In this document: positions 9,798-21,958 of the stretch, in pieces
How positions within the stretch are numbered: the first letter of the stretch is position 1
How the letters are laid out: every line of letters begins with the position of its first letter
NCBI GenBank assembly: GCA_009192285.1
Contig: WBVU01000022.1
Location: 62,001-126,000 of the forward strand
Direction: 5' to 3'
Source: Morchella semilibera
Taxonomy: Eukaryota; Ascomycota; Pezizomycetes; Pezizales; Morchellaceae
Length of the DNA: 64,000 bases
Position numbers and translations under genes: made by a program
Notes under the pieces: generated by a model
What the model saw: only the letters and a program-made list of their open reading frames with translations
Database searches by the model: none
Told to the model about the DNA's origin: nothing

Positions 9798-12700
9798 TGG
9801 TATCGGACTCCTCCTCCCCCTCCCAGTACGTGGCAGTGGCGGTGTCCTGTCTTGGCCCTATATCATCCAATCACGATTTGCATAACTCTCGACCAACCAC
9901 CAGAGCGTCTCCAGACTTACCCTTACACCCCGGTACTCATCCACCCCCAAATGTGTGTATTTTACCCGCCAAAACCCGTGTCCTAATACATTCCATCGTT
10001 CTGTACTCTACTGTAGGCTGTAGCAGATAAACATTGCGACTACAATAATCCACAACCCCCAAAGCCTATGCCCAATCCCTTCCCCACCCACCCATCTACC
10101 TTCCCCCCCAGTTCCCATCAAGTACACACATGTACCCATACAAAATCACACCACCACTCCCCCACTCCCCATCGATGATCTCCCGCACCCAAAAAAATCA
10201 CTGCCCTGAAAAAGAAGGGGAGAGAGGACTCATTCTTTCCAAACTTCGTGCTACTCTACTCTATCCTCCGGAAGCAAACCCTGCACAACCGACCGACCGA
10301 TCGCCTCCCTGAAACCCGCGTCACAGATTGAGTGGGGTGCACGGGATCCGTCGGATTCGTCTCCGCCGTCCTCCAAGTAGATACGATACTCGGTAGCCTA
10401 CAGAGTCTACGGACAAGATCGGAACTTCTACGGTTGTGCCAGATCTGGAACAGGTCGCCCACCACCACCGCGATTCGGACCATTCACCCACCCCAACCCT
10501 AAAGGCTGGCATAGCAGGAAAAGAAGAAAAGAGAGCAGAAAAACCGGCAGTTTCTCAGGAACGCCCACACTGGGATCTTCCCGGCCCGTGTATCACAACC
10601 CGAGAAACATGCAAAAAAAAGAAAAAAAGACATGATCTCATCGTTACTTGGTCCTGGAGGTCTTGGCATTCGTAGTTAGCTGGTTTCTTCATGGGCGATC
10701 ACTCGCGCTAGGTTTTGGTTGGCCGTGGGCGGGTTTGTTTGGCGCCTATGCCCTGATCATGAGGAATCGATATCAAGCTACAACATGGTATCTTTTGTTT
10801 ACACAGCCAGTGTCGGGCTGCTATCGATATTCTCCTCTACCTCCCCGCGTTATAGTGCGGTAATTCCATGAATAACTCTACCAACTGTCACTCTGTACTC
10901 GCAATCTCGTAGCGTTTTTGAACACGACTAATATTGCATACACATAAAAAACCCGCCAAGACTACATTTTTGTATGTCATGTAATAGCGGTTGTGTTCAA
11001 AAACGCTATGAATTTGCGAGTAGATTCCTTCTTACTCAGGAACCCCGATAAACCAGCTCCTCCAGCAAGAAGCTCAAACACAACCGGAAAGATGCGGGGG
11101 CTGTGTTTCTCGAAGGGCCCATGCGCTATTGCGGGGAAAAATAAATAAGTGCAAGTGCAGAAATCGCGTGCACGGTTATATTTGGAGTGTGCTAATTGGA
11201 TACCGAGTGATAGTTTGTGATGGCACATATGTGTTGTCAGCAGCGCATTTGGTGTTTTATTTGATAGGGTATGCAGTATTTTCGTATGCAAGTATAACTT
11301 ACTGCTCACCTGATGTACTAACATGAGAGGGGAGTCGTCCCCTCCATGCATGTGAGTATGTAAATAAGTATGCACTACTCAGACACACTGCAAGTTGGTA
11401 TATCATGTACCTACAAGTACCCACATAGGTACTCCACAGCCTTAATCAGTTCCAACCCCAAAAACCCAAAATTTCGCCTCTTGAAACTCCAAACGAAACT
11501 TCCGCAACCGAGCTGTACGTACCCGCGACGAGCAAGCGAAACAAGACACGATCTCCGCTCGGCCTTCTTTCTAAATATCGACCCATACACCCGGTCAGAT
11601 GTCGAATGAGTGACAATTTCTCCGACAGCAGGCGCCCGTCTATATAACTGCGTAAGTTGAGTCAGTATATAAGCTTCGGGGCCTAGATTACATCTGTACG
11701 TTATGATGTAGGTAACGTGCTGTTGTATCCTGGTCACTTGGGTATCTTGGTGCGCATAACTCGTATACATGATGTTACATTCGATAGAGGGCTTCTGTCA
11801 TGCAGAAAGACGCCCAGAACATGTAGAAGTGTGCGAGTGTATGTTGAGTGCCGACGCGATGGCATCGAATTACAGGTGGTATCCGATGATGTGACATATG
11901 CTCACACTGCAAGGTGTACGTTTATAGACATCCGAAATCACTCGTAGCTAGATATTAGGACCGTGTACCGGGGATACCAGGGCCGGGGAGGAGGAGGGGG
12001 GGGGGAGTAAAGCTTCTGCAGCTGGATAGCTATCCCGGGTCTGTGGGGTGTTGGAGTGGCAACTCCCCCAGGTTTGTATACGCTGGTGTCGTAAGCTCTG
12101 GAAAAGCATGTGTTTTCCGCTCACCGTTCCAATTGAAACCTGGTTAATGATTGATAGGCTAGCATGTCCAAACCCTGGATACAGATAATCTCCCTATAAT
12201 TTAATTTGCCACCCGCTCGAGATTGAGTATTAACACTGCTCCCACGTGTGAAGACCTAAGAAAGCAAGCCTCGGTATCGTGACGTCTCTAGACTCAGTGC
12301 CCAACTCACAGCCAACCAATAATCTCATGTCTGTGGGGCACTAGTAGTAATATTAGGAGGAGTTATTTCTCATGTCCATAATGCTTTTGGTATCGTTTGT
12401 AATGCTCGTGCTTGCGGTCACAAGCATCACTACTTTCGTGCTCTGGCCCCAATTCAAATATCTCAGTGAAATGTAATCCTTGGTTCAGGGGACACCGCCC
12501 ATCAACACCCACTATTTCTATCATTTGGTGCTCTTTAAACATGTATAGGCTTCCCGACTACATGTACTTGCTCATACAATTCTTATTAAGGGCCTATCCG
12601 GTGAACCTCAACAAAGATAACGGCGTTTTGTTTTGTAATGGGGTTCCGCGTTGAAACAGAGTTGCCGAACGGGTCCTAGGATTTCAGTTACTGCTCTGTC

Positions 12701-13558
12701 ATCCAGGTTATTATGAACTAGGATTGGTGTAATAGAGCCCCAGAAAGTGCACTTTTGTGTTAATGACACCGTTCTTTCGCTTCCAATAAGTTATAGAGTC
12801 TCTCTGTCTTTGATGAAGTGACGTCGCCTCGCCTGACACAGACCATGTACCCCAAAAAGCTGGGCCCATAGAAATTATACCTTCATACTAGAGAGTAGGA
12901 CTTCACTAGCATCTTCTACTCCCTTATTCTCGTTATACATAGGGCCTGTAAACGAGACTGGTTATGGTTGATCTTCCTTTCAAAATGCAAACACAGAATA
13001 CGCAAGCTCGTATGCCTGCATGCGCAAGTCTCACGTCCAACAGGCCAAAGATACTAAAAATCTCCATCCTAATGCCAAACAAAGTTGAAGCCAAACTCCC
13101 ATCCCAATAAAGCTCTTTTAGAACCCCCTTCGATTAACTAACCCTAACTATCCAAAGGTATTTACAGAATACTGCGAGACCCCTTCGGACGTCTAGACCC
13201 CCACTGGGCTGGGCAGGAAATGGAGAAGCCTCCATCCCACACAGACAATAAGGGAACATGATCCCACAAGCTCGCAGCCAAAGATATCGGGAAATATCAG
13301 AAGAAAACCGTTATAACCACTATATCTGCACTGCTAAAGTCAAACATCTAGGGACAAAAGTCCTTCCAGGACCTCTGCAGTAACAAGTCATTGCTAAATG
13401 TTCAGCCTAAACCTGAATGAAAAATGCCACAAGAAACCCCTCTCAAGCCATAAAAGTCCCCCGAGTAGTTGGATAGCGGTGGGACTCATTTCAGATTGTC
13501 TTGAATCGACGAAGCATACAGTATAAACCAACATGTCCAGATTCAGTAATATCTATGG
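9798..13558. other. Gene-free region (left part)
   Basis: I see no gene here. The stretch holds one short inverted-repeat element (10896-11022), a C-rich tract at 10080-10170 and one TACATGTA at 12557. The longest open frames (up to 132 codons) match no family and their composition is the same as the surrounding spacer. Confidence 0.55.
10896..11022. mobile_element. Short MITE, 127 bp
   Basis: Both ends read TACTCGCAA going inward, followed by TAGCGTTTTTGAACAC. The arms of about 34 bp have a handful of mismatches and the whole unit is 127 bp. TA at both outer ends fits a TA target site. It has no coding capacity. It is probably mobilised in trans by a mariner-type transposase; I did not find its parent in this window. 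Confidence 0.75.
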
Positions 13559-13630
13559 GCCCACGATGCCCACGATGCCCACGATGCCCACGATGCCCAC
13601 GATGCCCACGATGCCCATGGTGCCCACGAT
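13559..13630. repeat. 9 bp minisatellite, 8 copies
   Basis: The unit GCCCACGAT is repeated eight times head to tail. Copies 1-6 and 8 are perfect and copy 7 reads GCCCATGGT. It sits in gene-free DNA. A period of nine keeps all frames open, but there is no surrounding coding frame. Confidence 0.95.
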
Positions 13631-16150
13631 TCATATGCCAAAAATGCCAAAATACCCTCAAGTAAAGCCCACGATCTAGCCCGCACTTTGCTCGCCCTCA
13701 TGAGGTCACGATCCTAGTGAAGTTGGTGTTTTCGGTTGTAGAAGCCTCCTAAAAAGTGAAGGTGACTGGCCATGCTTGCATAGTTTGTTCAACACAGAGA
13801 TGTTATCCAGTAGGTTGCAAGTGCTATGGAGGGAATGTAGAGATGGGTAGAAGTTCAAAATAATAAGTTCTGGTACGGGGATGGGAGCTCGAGCGCTCAC
13901 GTGTTCTAGGACGGCTAAGCTTGGCAAGTGCGGGTATACCCTATGCCAAGATGTTTTTGGTGGGGTTCTAGAAGCACGTACACTCATGTCACTTGATTTT
14001 GTGTAGGGAATATAATATTCTTGATATTCCCTGGAATGGGGCCTATATTTAGGGTATGTTGCCACCAACGCCTGGTAGTTTATTGCGAGTGATAACATAT
14101 GATTGAATCCGGCGCCTACATTGATTGATTAACTCATTACGTAGGCGCCTACCCATGTACATAATCATGATCGTTACTTGTACCTCTATGGAGTGATCAT
14201 GTGAGATGTGCATCAAATACGTATTGGCTGTAATATTGTTCGCAGTCGAATGTCCAAGCTTGAAAAACATTTACCCGCATTGGGGTCCGTTGTGTTATCA
14301 ACGGGAAGATGAACCGTTGGCCACATGAAGATACTCCACTATGAGACAAGTCCTCAGTGGACAAATACATAATACTACACATTTGTGATAGGTCTATATG
14401 TAACGGTTTTGGGTAGGGTCTTATATGTTCTCTACGTCGAACAAACACACCCCTGGTGTGCGCGGCCTTTCTTAACAGCAATAGCCTGCAACAACAACTG
14501 GACATTATTATAAGTTCAGTGATCCCTCCCGAGATCTATTTAGATACCTCGCACCCGTCCCCTCCTCGGAACCAGAGATAGCACATCAAGTGTAAATATA
14601 GCATTAAAACCTCTTCCGTAGGAGTGTAAGGTGCCAAAAAAATCTAATATACCCAAAAGAAGAGCTAAGAAATTCAAAAACTGGTTAAGATACATAGATC
14701 TAGGAGGGGGGCCTAGGGGGCCTGGGGCCCCATAGCCCATATGGCCATTGTGAGGGCCAGAGGGCCAAAGGGCCAAAAAGGCCCAGATCCAATAGGTACT
14801 CTATATCAAGGGAACCTAGAGGGAATTCTTAAATATAACTAGCGGCTTATCTCAAGCAGGTCATGCCGAATCCGAACATAGTGGTGGTATATACATACAT
14901 GTACCCATTCGGACTTCCATTTGATGGGATAATAGCTCTAATGTCGGCGGCCGGGTGAGTGTATTGAATGGTGCTACTTACGTATTCCCCAACAACCATT
15001 GATGGAATTATAAACACGATAGGTCTAGCTAAGTAATTGCCTTATCCATAATATCCAATGAGACGGGGCGTGGTAGGTGTTTATGCCGGTGGTGGTATCA
15101 GGGCGTGCATGATATGATGCTTGCGTGGATCCGGGTAGATATCATGCATGTATATATGCCTCCTGGTTGTACCTCGCATGTAGTATTAATAGGATATGGG
15201 TACGTACGTACGCAGAGACTATACTCGTAGTTGTCTCCCACAACAATGTACCATAATTAAGTACATGTATGTTTGACCCGGTAGAAAAGCGGGAGGCCAG
15301 CAAACTTATATATTATTTTCATACTAGACTCCTGGATACGATTACTGATGTAAACAAAAAAAAAAAAAATCATACTAGACTCGGCACGATGTCGAGTGAT
15401 CAACTATGACGCAGAATTTTGTGAAACAGGATACCACATACTTAGTAGGATTTGTGAATCTTATAATGTGGTCTTTTTTTATCGGTAACGGAGAGTTTAT
15501 AAAGACGATCGATTTATGTTGCTTTCACTTGAAGATTGATCGAAGGAGTTAGAACTTATAGCTCCTACTATCATAAAGTAGCTGGCCGATGAGAAAGCAC
15601 TTCAGGTCTAAACCCACATAGACCGGAGCGAAACTGACCATAAAAACAGTCTCAAACATCACAGCGGGCTCAAGCATGTACATAATGCCTCTTATATATC
15701 AAAGATCAAACAGGGGGTTTTGCATTTGGAGAAGGGTGGTTCGTGCCGGTCCCGCGTGTGTGCGCAGGATAAAAAGAAGCATATCCATATATCTTATGAA
15801 TATGAATTATATGATAAGACTGCAGAGAAAAATGAGATAAAAATATAAAAAATATAAAAAATATAAAGGAAAACAAAGGCTAATTCTGGGAAAGAAGAAC
15901 AACAAAGAGTGTTTTGATGCTAATATATATAATTGAGAGAAACTGCAAAAGGGGGCCGGGGAACAATCTTAATATGGGCATACAGTTCATACATTTGATA
16001 GTCATCCCAGTACAAACCCTAGCCTATAGAGATATTTTCTAACCGCCAAAGCGATCCCTGATTGAACGAACCTTGATCTGCTAAACTGGAGTTGTGGGGT
16101 GATGCTGGCGTAGTTTTATAGGTTTTAGAATAGAGTATAACTCTACACTA
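13631..16150. other. Gene-free region (right part)
   Basis: I see no gene. The stretch contains a GGCC-rich tract (about 14703-14787), a 9 bp inverted repeat GGCGCCTAC/GTAGGCGCC (14111-14119 and 14141-14149), two TACATGTA sites (14898, 15261) and the small poly(A)-tailed insertion at 15332-15369. Beyond 15300 the DNA is visibly A+T-rich. Confidence 0.55.
15319..15382 (+). mobile_element. Tiny poly(A)-tailed retro-insertion with 13 bp target duplication
   Basis: The 13 bp TCATACTAGACTC occurs at 15319-15331 and again at 15370-15382. Between them lie 24 bp of unique sequence (CTGGATACG...GTAAAC) followed by 14 A residues. A direct repeat flanking a short 3'-end fragment with an A tail is the signature of LINE-type target-primed reverse transcription with extreme 5' truncation. 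The source RNA is not identifiable from 24 bases. Confidence 0.7.
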
Positions 16151-16162
16151 TTTCATGATCAT

Positions 16163-16353
16163 TGACTCGGCACTAAAGTATGTGCATGCAGAGAACTCTA
16201 CTGGGTCACGTGACCTCTTATCTGAAGGCTACACACGAAATGCTGAAGCCCCGCGCCAATGTAGGGCCGGTCACATGACCCATAGAATCGTAGACATCAC
16301 TACATCATGGGGCCTGACTCGGCGTAATTCCACGAATCATGGGTTCTGACTCG
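16163..16353. promoter_or_regulatory. Cluster of E-box palindromes and TGACTC sites
   Basis: Within about 190 bp there are a perfect 12 bp palindrome GGTCACGTGACC (16204-16215), a one-base variant GGTCACATGACC (16269-16280), and three same-strand TGACTCG sites (16163, 16315, 16347). CACGTG is bound by bHLH factors such as Cbf1 and USF-type proteins; TGACTC is the core of the Gcn4/CPC1 bZIP site. The cluster lies about 0.9-1.1 kb upstream of the USP gene. Function is inferred from motif match only. Confidence 0.5.
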
Positions 16354-17283
16354 ACGCAACCCCCATCAATCAGATTCGGTTAGGTGCTATTCTATCAAGT
16401 GAAATTTCCCGTGAGTACTGCAGAATGAATTTTTGTGATGACGGAACACCACCGCAACATTAGCCTATACCGACAGCTAGCTTACAAACTAATGTGTTTC
16501 TAGATAGCTGCTGTTTATGGATTGTCATGATGCAAGGAGTTATGATGACATTTCTCCGGGTGACACTGCCTACCATGTGCTGCTGTCAAATCCACCCTTT
16601 GCGCGCTTAGGGCCAGGGACCAAATGCATGATGCGGCTGCGGCTCTGCATGGGGACTAAGCCATCCCAAATTTTCGTGGCGTATGCGAGATCAGAGCGCG
16701 ACAACGGCCCCCCAGACAGTTCAAAGGCTCTTGTTACCTCCGCTCACCACCACCTCAGCAGACGTCAGGCCCTTTATTTACCCCGCAAATTCTTACAGTT
16801 ATCTGCCTTTCATCTGCATTCTAATCTGTGAATTAGTCCAGGCTCTAATTCCCGCTGCTCGAAGTAGACGCCGCTTTGCGCTCCAAATTTCTTCCGAGCG
16901 ACTCTGCCAAAATTACGGACGGCTGAAGCCTTTTCACCCCAAATAAAGTAGTTTATGAGTTTCAACCAACCAGGAGGTTCGGAATTTCGAGTTTTTAATA
17001 AATTACAATTGCGCGCTCGCACAACACTATCCTGGGTCGGCTTGGGGTTCGTTTGCTGGTCTTGCGGTGTTCAAGTGCGCCTACGGAAGGAAGTTTCTGT
17101 AGACCATCCTTCCCGGTTTCCGATATCCTCTGGGACTTGCGCCAAATAGAAGCCGGGTCTACTACACTCGATCATTTCTTTCAACGTCGGTTTCTATCGG
17201 GGGCCCTTATTACAAATACTATAGACTCGCGCCCCTCCTCCTCCTTCACTAGAATCCACAGCTCCGAGTCAAATATCAATACA

Positions 17284-19604
17284 ATGGAAGATTCATCTTC
17301 CTCCACGATGGCGTACCCTTCTAAGAGTATTTCCGCTATTCCAGCAATTAGCCTCAAGCTTCTTGGGTCTGCTACACAGAATGGCCAATCACCTCTAGAT
17401 TTGTTGCTCGCAAACCCTATTCGCTTTGTCAAAGCCTCGGTCATGTCACAGGTTTATAGTAGACCGGAGACCCAAAAGTTTGCGGATACTCAAAGCCCAA
17501 AACGGCTGAAGGTTTGTCATATTTATGCCATCACAATCATTGAACCAAGCATGGAAGCTGATGACTAAGTACAGAGAACATCACCAAATCCCGGCAATAG
17601 TTCTCGTGCTACAGGCACCAAGGAGTATAAGATTTTGCCAGGCGCACCATCTGCCAAACCTAAAGTTAGTTTTAGGCATACCATTCTCGTAGAGATAGTA
17701 CATGTACTGATGTTCCATGCAGGTCACTGCAACCCCTTCTGCAGAACTACCTAAATCACCTTTGAAGAAACTTGATAGGTCCCCTGCTGCTGCAAATGGG
17801 AGGGATATTTCCTCACCTGTCGCCCGCGAACACACGGCAAAAAAGGTGATTACACTTGCACTTATATTTATCAATGCACTAACTTTCCACAGCAAAATTT
17901 GGATGTAAAAACTAACAACGCAGCTGTAAATGACCCTAAAGCTGATCCTGCAGCTGGTCCTGTGGAAAACGGTGTTTCCAAAGACTCCCAACGTCTTACA
18001 AACGGCCATACAAAGGTGTCAGATGTACCGGCCGCTAGAACCAAAAATACCAGTTTACCTATTCAGGCCATGACAAATGGTGATGCAACAGTCGGCGTCA
18101 CAAATGGTGACAGCGCGGAAAACAAAATCAAAAAGGAATCCGATAATGATACAAAGGCACCAATAGAGGAATCCACTAAGGTTTGCTATTAAATACTCCC
18201 TCCTCTTCCCTTTTTTCGTTAACCGTTCCCTACACTCCTCATAAATTTATAAAGATTTTGAGTAGCCCTTAATCCTGAGACTCACGATCCATTTTGTGCA
18301 GCCTTCTAAAAAACGAAAAGCTGAAGAGCAAGACGGCCCAGCCGCCCAAAGAATTCGGAAAGACCAGCAGGTCGAATCTCCAGCAATGAAGTCAGCGGAT
18401 GTCTCGAAACTCAAGTCGAAAGGCTTTCATAACAGACTTAATGACTGCTACCGAAACTCGGTTCTGCAGTTGATTTGCAGCATCCCCGAGTTTAAGGAGG
18501 AAATTACAAAACACGATTCTTCTAAGTGTAACTTGTAACATCCTTTTATTCAATGCTTTGCACTTTCTAACTGCCGGGTTTTGGCTTGTAGGCAGGATAA
18601 GCGCATGTGTTTGTTGCTTTTTAGGCGATCTCATCGCCGAGCATCACTTCGAGACGAAGTTTGGTTCCCGGTCTAGGACAAATGATGTAGTAAGAACAAT
18701 TAATACCCGTTTAGGGAAGGGTAAGTCCTAGCCCTATTTTCTATACGTCTCATATATAGGTAGCTTTGGCTTATTTGAGGTAGTACTTCCCAAACAATTC
18801 AAGAGCAACCGTCAAGAGGATGCCACAGAATATCTACATGCTGTTTTACACGCGTGTAAAGACCAGCTGAACAAACGCATCAAAGACGCTGCGGAGAAGG
18901 GGAAGAAAACCCTCAGAGAGGAGGACTTGAAAAACAATCCTATCGACAAGACTTTCGACGGGTCTTTCCCGTCAGTCCTTACATGCCCGAAATGTGGTCA
19001 TAGATCCTTTAACAGGACTGATCTACCGTCATTGATGTTGATCCCGTCTATTAAACCCAGCGAGAACCGGCCAGGGAATGTGATTCCCATCAAATATCTC
19101 CTCGACGAACATTTCAAGCCAGAGAAGGTTGATGCCACTTGCGAGAAATGTAAATTCGCTTCCGGGGCGAATAAAATCACCTCAAAAACGAAATTTACTA
19201 AGCAGGTTGAAGCGGAGAGGTTGCCGAGAGTACTAGTATTGAATGTAGTCAGGTGGACTTCAGTTGTAATGAACCGGGGCTATGTTAAGGCCGACAAAAT
19301 AATGAACCGACTAAAGTATGACGAGAAAATGACTATGCGAGAAAAGGGGCAACCAGTCCACTACAGGCTCATCTCTGTGGTAGCGCATTGTGGGAGGAGT
19401 CTATCATCCGGTCATTATATCTCATTTGTTAGGCAACCAGACGGAAACTGGGCACAGTGCAATGACAGTTATGTGAGTTTATATGGCTTTCTTGCTAGTA
19501 TTAGTTGCTGATTAATTGAGTAGGTGGATGAAATCGGATGGGATACAGTTGCAAGAGCGGATGGCATGCAAGCAGCGATCCTCGGGTACCAACGCATAGA
19601 TTAG
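17284..19604 (+). CDS. USP-family ubiquitin carboxyl-terminal hydrolase
   Basis: This is a cysteine protease that removes ubiquitin from proteins (peptidase C19). It has eight exons: 17284-17511, 17575-17664, 17723-17845, 17893-18180, 18302-18527, 18592-18720, 18760-19472 and 19524-19604, giving 625 residues in frame. Residues 1 to about 270 are a low-complexity Ser/Pro/Asn/Lys tail with the basic motif PSKKRKAEE, a likely nuclear signal. The catalytic domain begins GFHNRLNDCYRNSVLQ (Cys292). It continues with NRQEDATEYLHAVL, two zinc-type cysteine pairs (CPKCGH and CEKCKF), and GRSLSSGHYISFVRQ (His580) with NDSY as the third site. The Cys box has N-D-C instead of the usual N-T-C, but the catalytic residues are present. 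The layout resembles the USP36/42 and yeast Ubp10 group; I cannot fix the orthologue. Confidence 0.88.
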
Positions 19605-21958
19605 AAAGTCCCTTTATTCCAGTTCAGCGTATAAATATTCTTCGAATTCGCATTTCCAGAGGCGTTTAGAGATTTCCAAAAAGTCTGGGTTTTTCTTTCT
19701 TTGCTTTGCTTTTTCCTTTTTTTTTAAGGTGGCCGATGTCAGTCGGTCTTGTTTACACCAAACCAAGACGGGTATCGTGTTATAGGCTTCCAATTGACAG
19801 CTTTTTAGCACTTTGTGAAATAATTATTTTGAACTTTTGTAATTTTCCAGCCACTGTCTGGGTTGCGGAGATAGAAAGATGGAGTTTTCTGAGCACGCAT
19901 ATGGGCCTGGTGTGATGGTTGAAGGGTCGAGGGAGTAGCTATCTTTTATCGTGGAATAGACGGTATTTTTGTACCGAGATCCAGTATATATGTGTATATG
20001 TTGAATAATCTGTGCTTTCTGTTTCTTTTTCTTTTTTTAAAAAAAAGAGTGCATATGAAAGTCATAGTCCCTTATCAAAATATTTACAAAAGCGCACTAC
20101 GTGCATTGCAAAACGGGATTCACCCAGAATGTCAATACCAGGACAAAGAGATTTAACTCTGCTTAGTCCGGGGTCTGAAAAGCCAAACCCGATGCCTAGG
20201 GCTTTTTGTCATTGGGTGAAATTCCAATAACCCAGTGTCTCATATGTTCTGTGAATTAAACACATAAGGGAAATGTATTCCTCAGTCATGAATAGGACCT
20301 GATCCAAGGTACAGGTATGAGAGCAGAAAAAAATCAACGGCTTAAATATAATTCAATATAATCAGCTAAAATGCGTCCGTCTGGGAGGAGAAGATATGTT
20401 TCATGTAATGTCATCAGGACATGGTTAATCAACGCTTCCCTGACATTCCTGTCCGGACTGTATAGTGCGCTGTGCCGCATAGATGACGAGTAGGAGAAAC
20501 CGGGGAGTTGACAGGTGTTCAAAATCGATGAAGCAACCAAAATTCGGGACTTTTCTGTCGTATCGGGTGCTCCCAAGCCAACATTATACTCGAATCTTCT
20601 ACCATTTCTCCCGAAAGTTGAAACGCTTCGAAGCATCAAATCCAGAAGAGCCAAGATAGTTGCGGTATAAAACTAGGACCACCTATGTACTCAGAGCTTC
20701 CACCGCCTCTTTTTTCTTTTTCTTTCTTTATTTTTGATGTTGGTTGCGGCCTGGCGGTTATTGTTCTCTGACACTCATGATCAGAAAGTCCATCGTTATT
20801 TGCAGCGCTCTTCTATCTTTCCAAGTGGATGAGACATGTGAAACGACAAAACGGCACGATGAGATGCCCCTCCATCATGAGGTTACGTTAGCTGTAGCCC
20901 GATCCAGGGCAGATCAAAGTGTCAATGAGCTAGTGGATGGTCTCCCGTTGCCACTCTCTAAAAGTCTTCAGGGCAAACCGAATGTGCCTGGATAAATTGC
21001 CCGACAATAGAGCGTATTTACCAAGTGTCAAATTCGACAATTGACACTTTAAGAATGACGGTTGCAAGAGGCAAAATTGACACTTCCCCTCAGTTACCTA
21101 ATTAACTACATCAGGAGGGATGATAGGAAAAACCCCATAGATAAATAATTCTTCACGCTTACTGTAAAATACACTGGATGGATATGAACTACACACAGTA
21201 TAGTAAACATATCCAGGCGTATCCTACATCCCCCACCTGTGGGCCTAGTCAGAATTGACAGTTTCGGCAACCCACCTTTTAATATGGCAAAGTGTAAATT
21301 GTTTTGACACTTGGTAAATACGCTCTAATGTTCTGTCTCTTAAGACCCAAGAAACAGCGAGTGATCCCCAGTGATTAGGAATGGCTAAGTGGATGGGTTA
21401 TGGTGATGATCGATGATCTGAAGGCACGTGCGTATGTACACTGATACAGAAGCTCGGTCCGAGGCCCGTCTAAGCCTCTAAAGTATTGTAGGTACCTATC
21501 CGTGATCAGCGATACGCCCAATCAGACCCAGTTCTACTCTACAAACCTACAAGCGCTGACCACCCAATAGACAGCAAGGGATCACCACCAGCCAACCAGC
21601 CCCCCTTATGAGTCTCAGACTCACCTCTTTCATCATCAATTGGTGAAAGGAAGATTGCCCACAGGCGCAGGAAAGTAGTCAAGAAATAAAGGAACCACGG
21701 GAACGAAATCTTGGGCTGAATCTCCACTCTTATCCTGATCTTCACCTCGATTCCATCCCCTCATCCAAGTATGAGATGCGACTGGACCAGCTCACACATA
21801 CCACACCACACGCATAGATAATAGATCGAAAACACTTCTCCCACACTTACCCACGCGAGGTCCTTCCTCTCCCTCCTATAACATCAACACACCCTGCCCA
21901 CCCCTTTCCCCTTTTCCTCCTCGAGCAGCACCCTCCACACATCTTTAGCCCACATCCC
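19605..21958. other. Intergenic spacer USP-PEX16
   Basis: The spacer holds a 320 bp inverted-repeat element at 21008-21327. A 106-codon open frame (20334-20654, minus) is the longest in the area. It matches no family I recognise, and there is no supporting splice or start context. Otherwise I see nothing. Confidence 0.55.
21008..21327. mobile_element. MITE, 320 bp, 24 bp perfect inverted repeats
   Basis: Both ends read TAGAGCGTATTTACCAAGTG going inward and match perfectly for 24 bp after the TA. The flanking TA dinucleotides fit TA target duplication. The interior is non-coding and includes a second short inverted pairing near each end (GACAATTGACAC...). Perfect terminal repeats suggest recent movement. 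Confidence 0.85.

Noticed and set aside
13559-13630. CRISPR-like array
   Set aside because: The repeats are directly adjacent 9-mers without spacers; this is a minisatellite in a eukaryotic genome.
20334-20654. 106-codon open frame, minus strand
   Set aside because: It has protein-like composition, but I see no family match, promoter or splice context; it was left unannotated.
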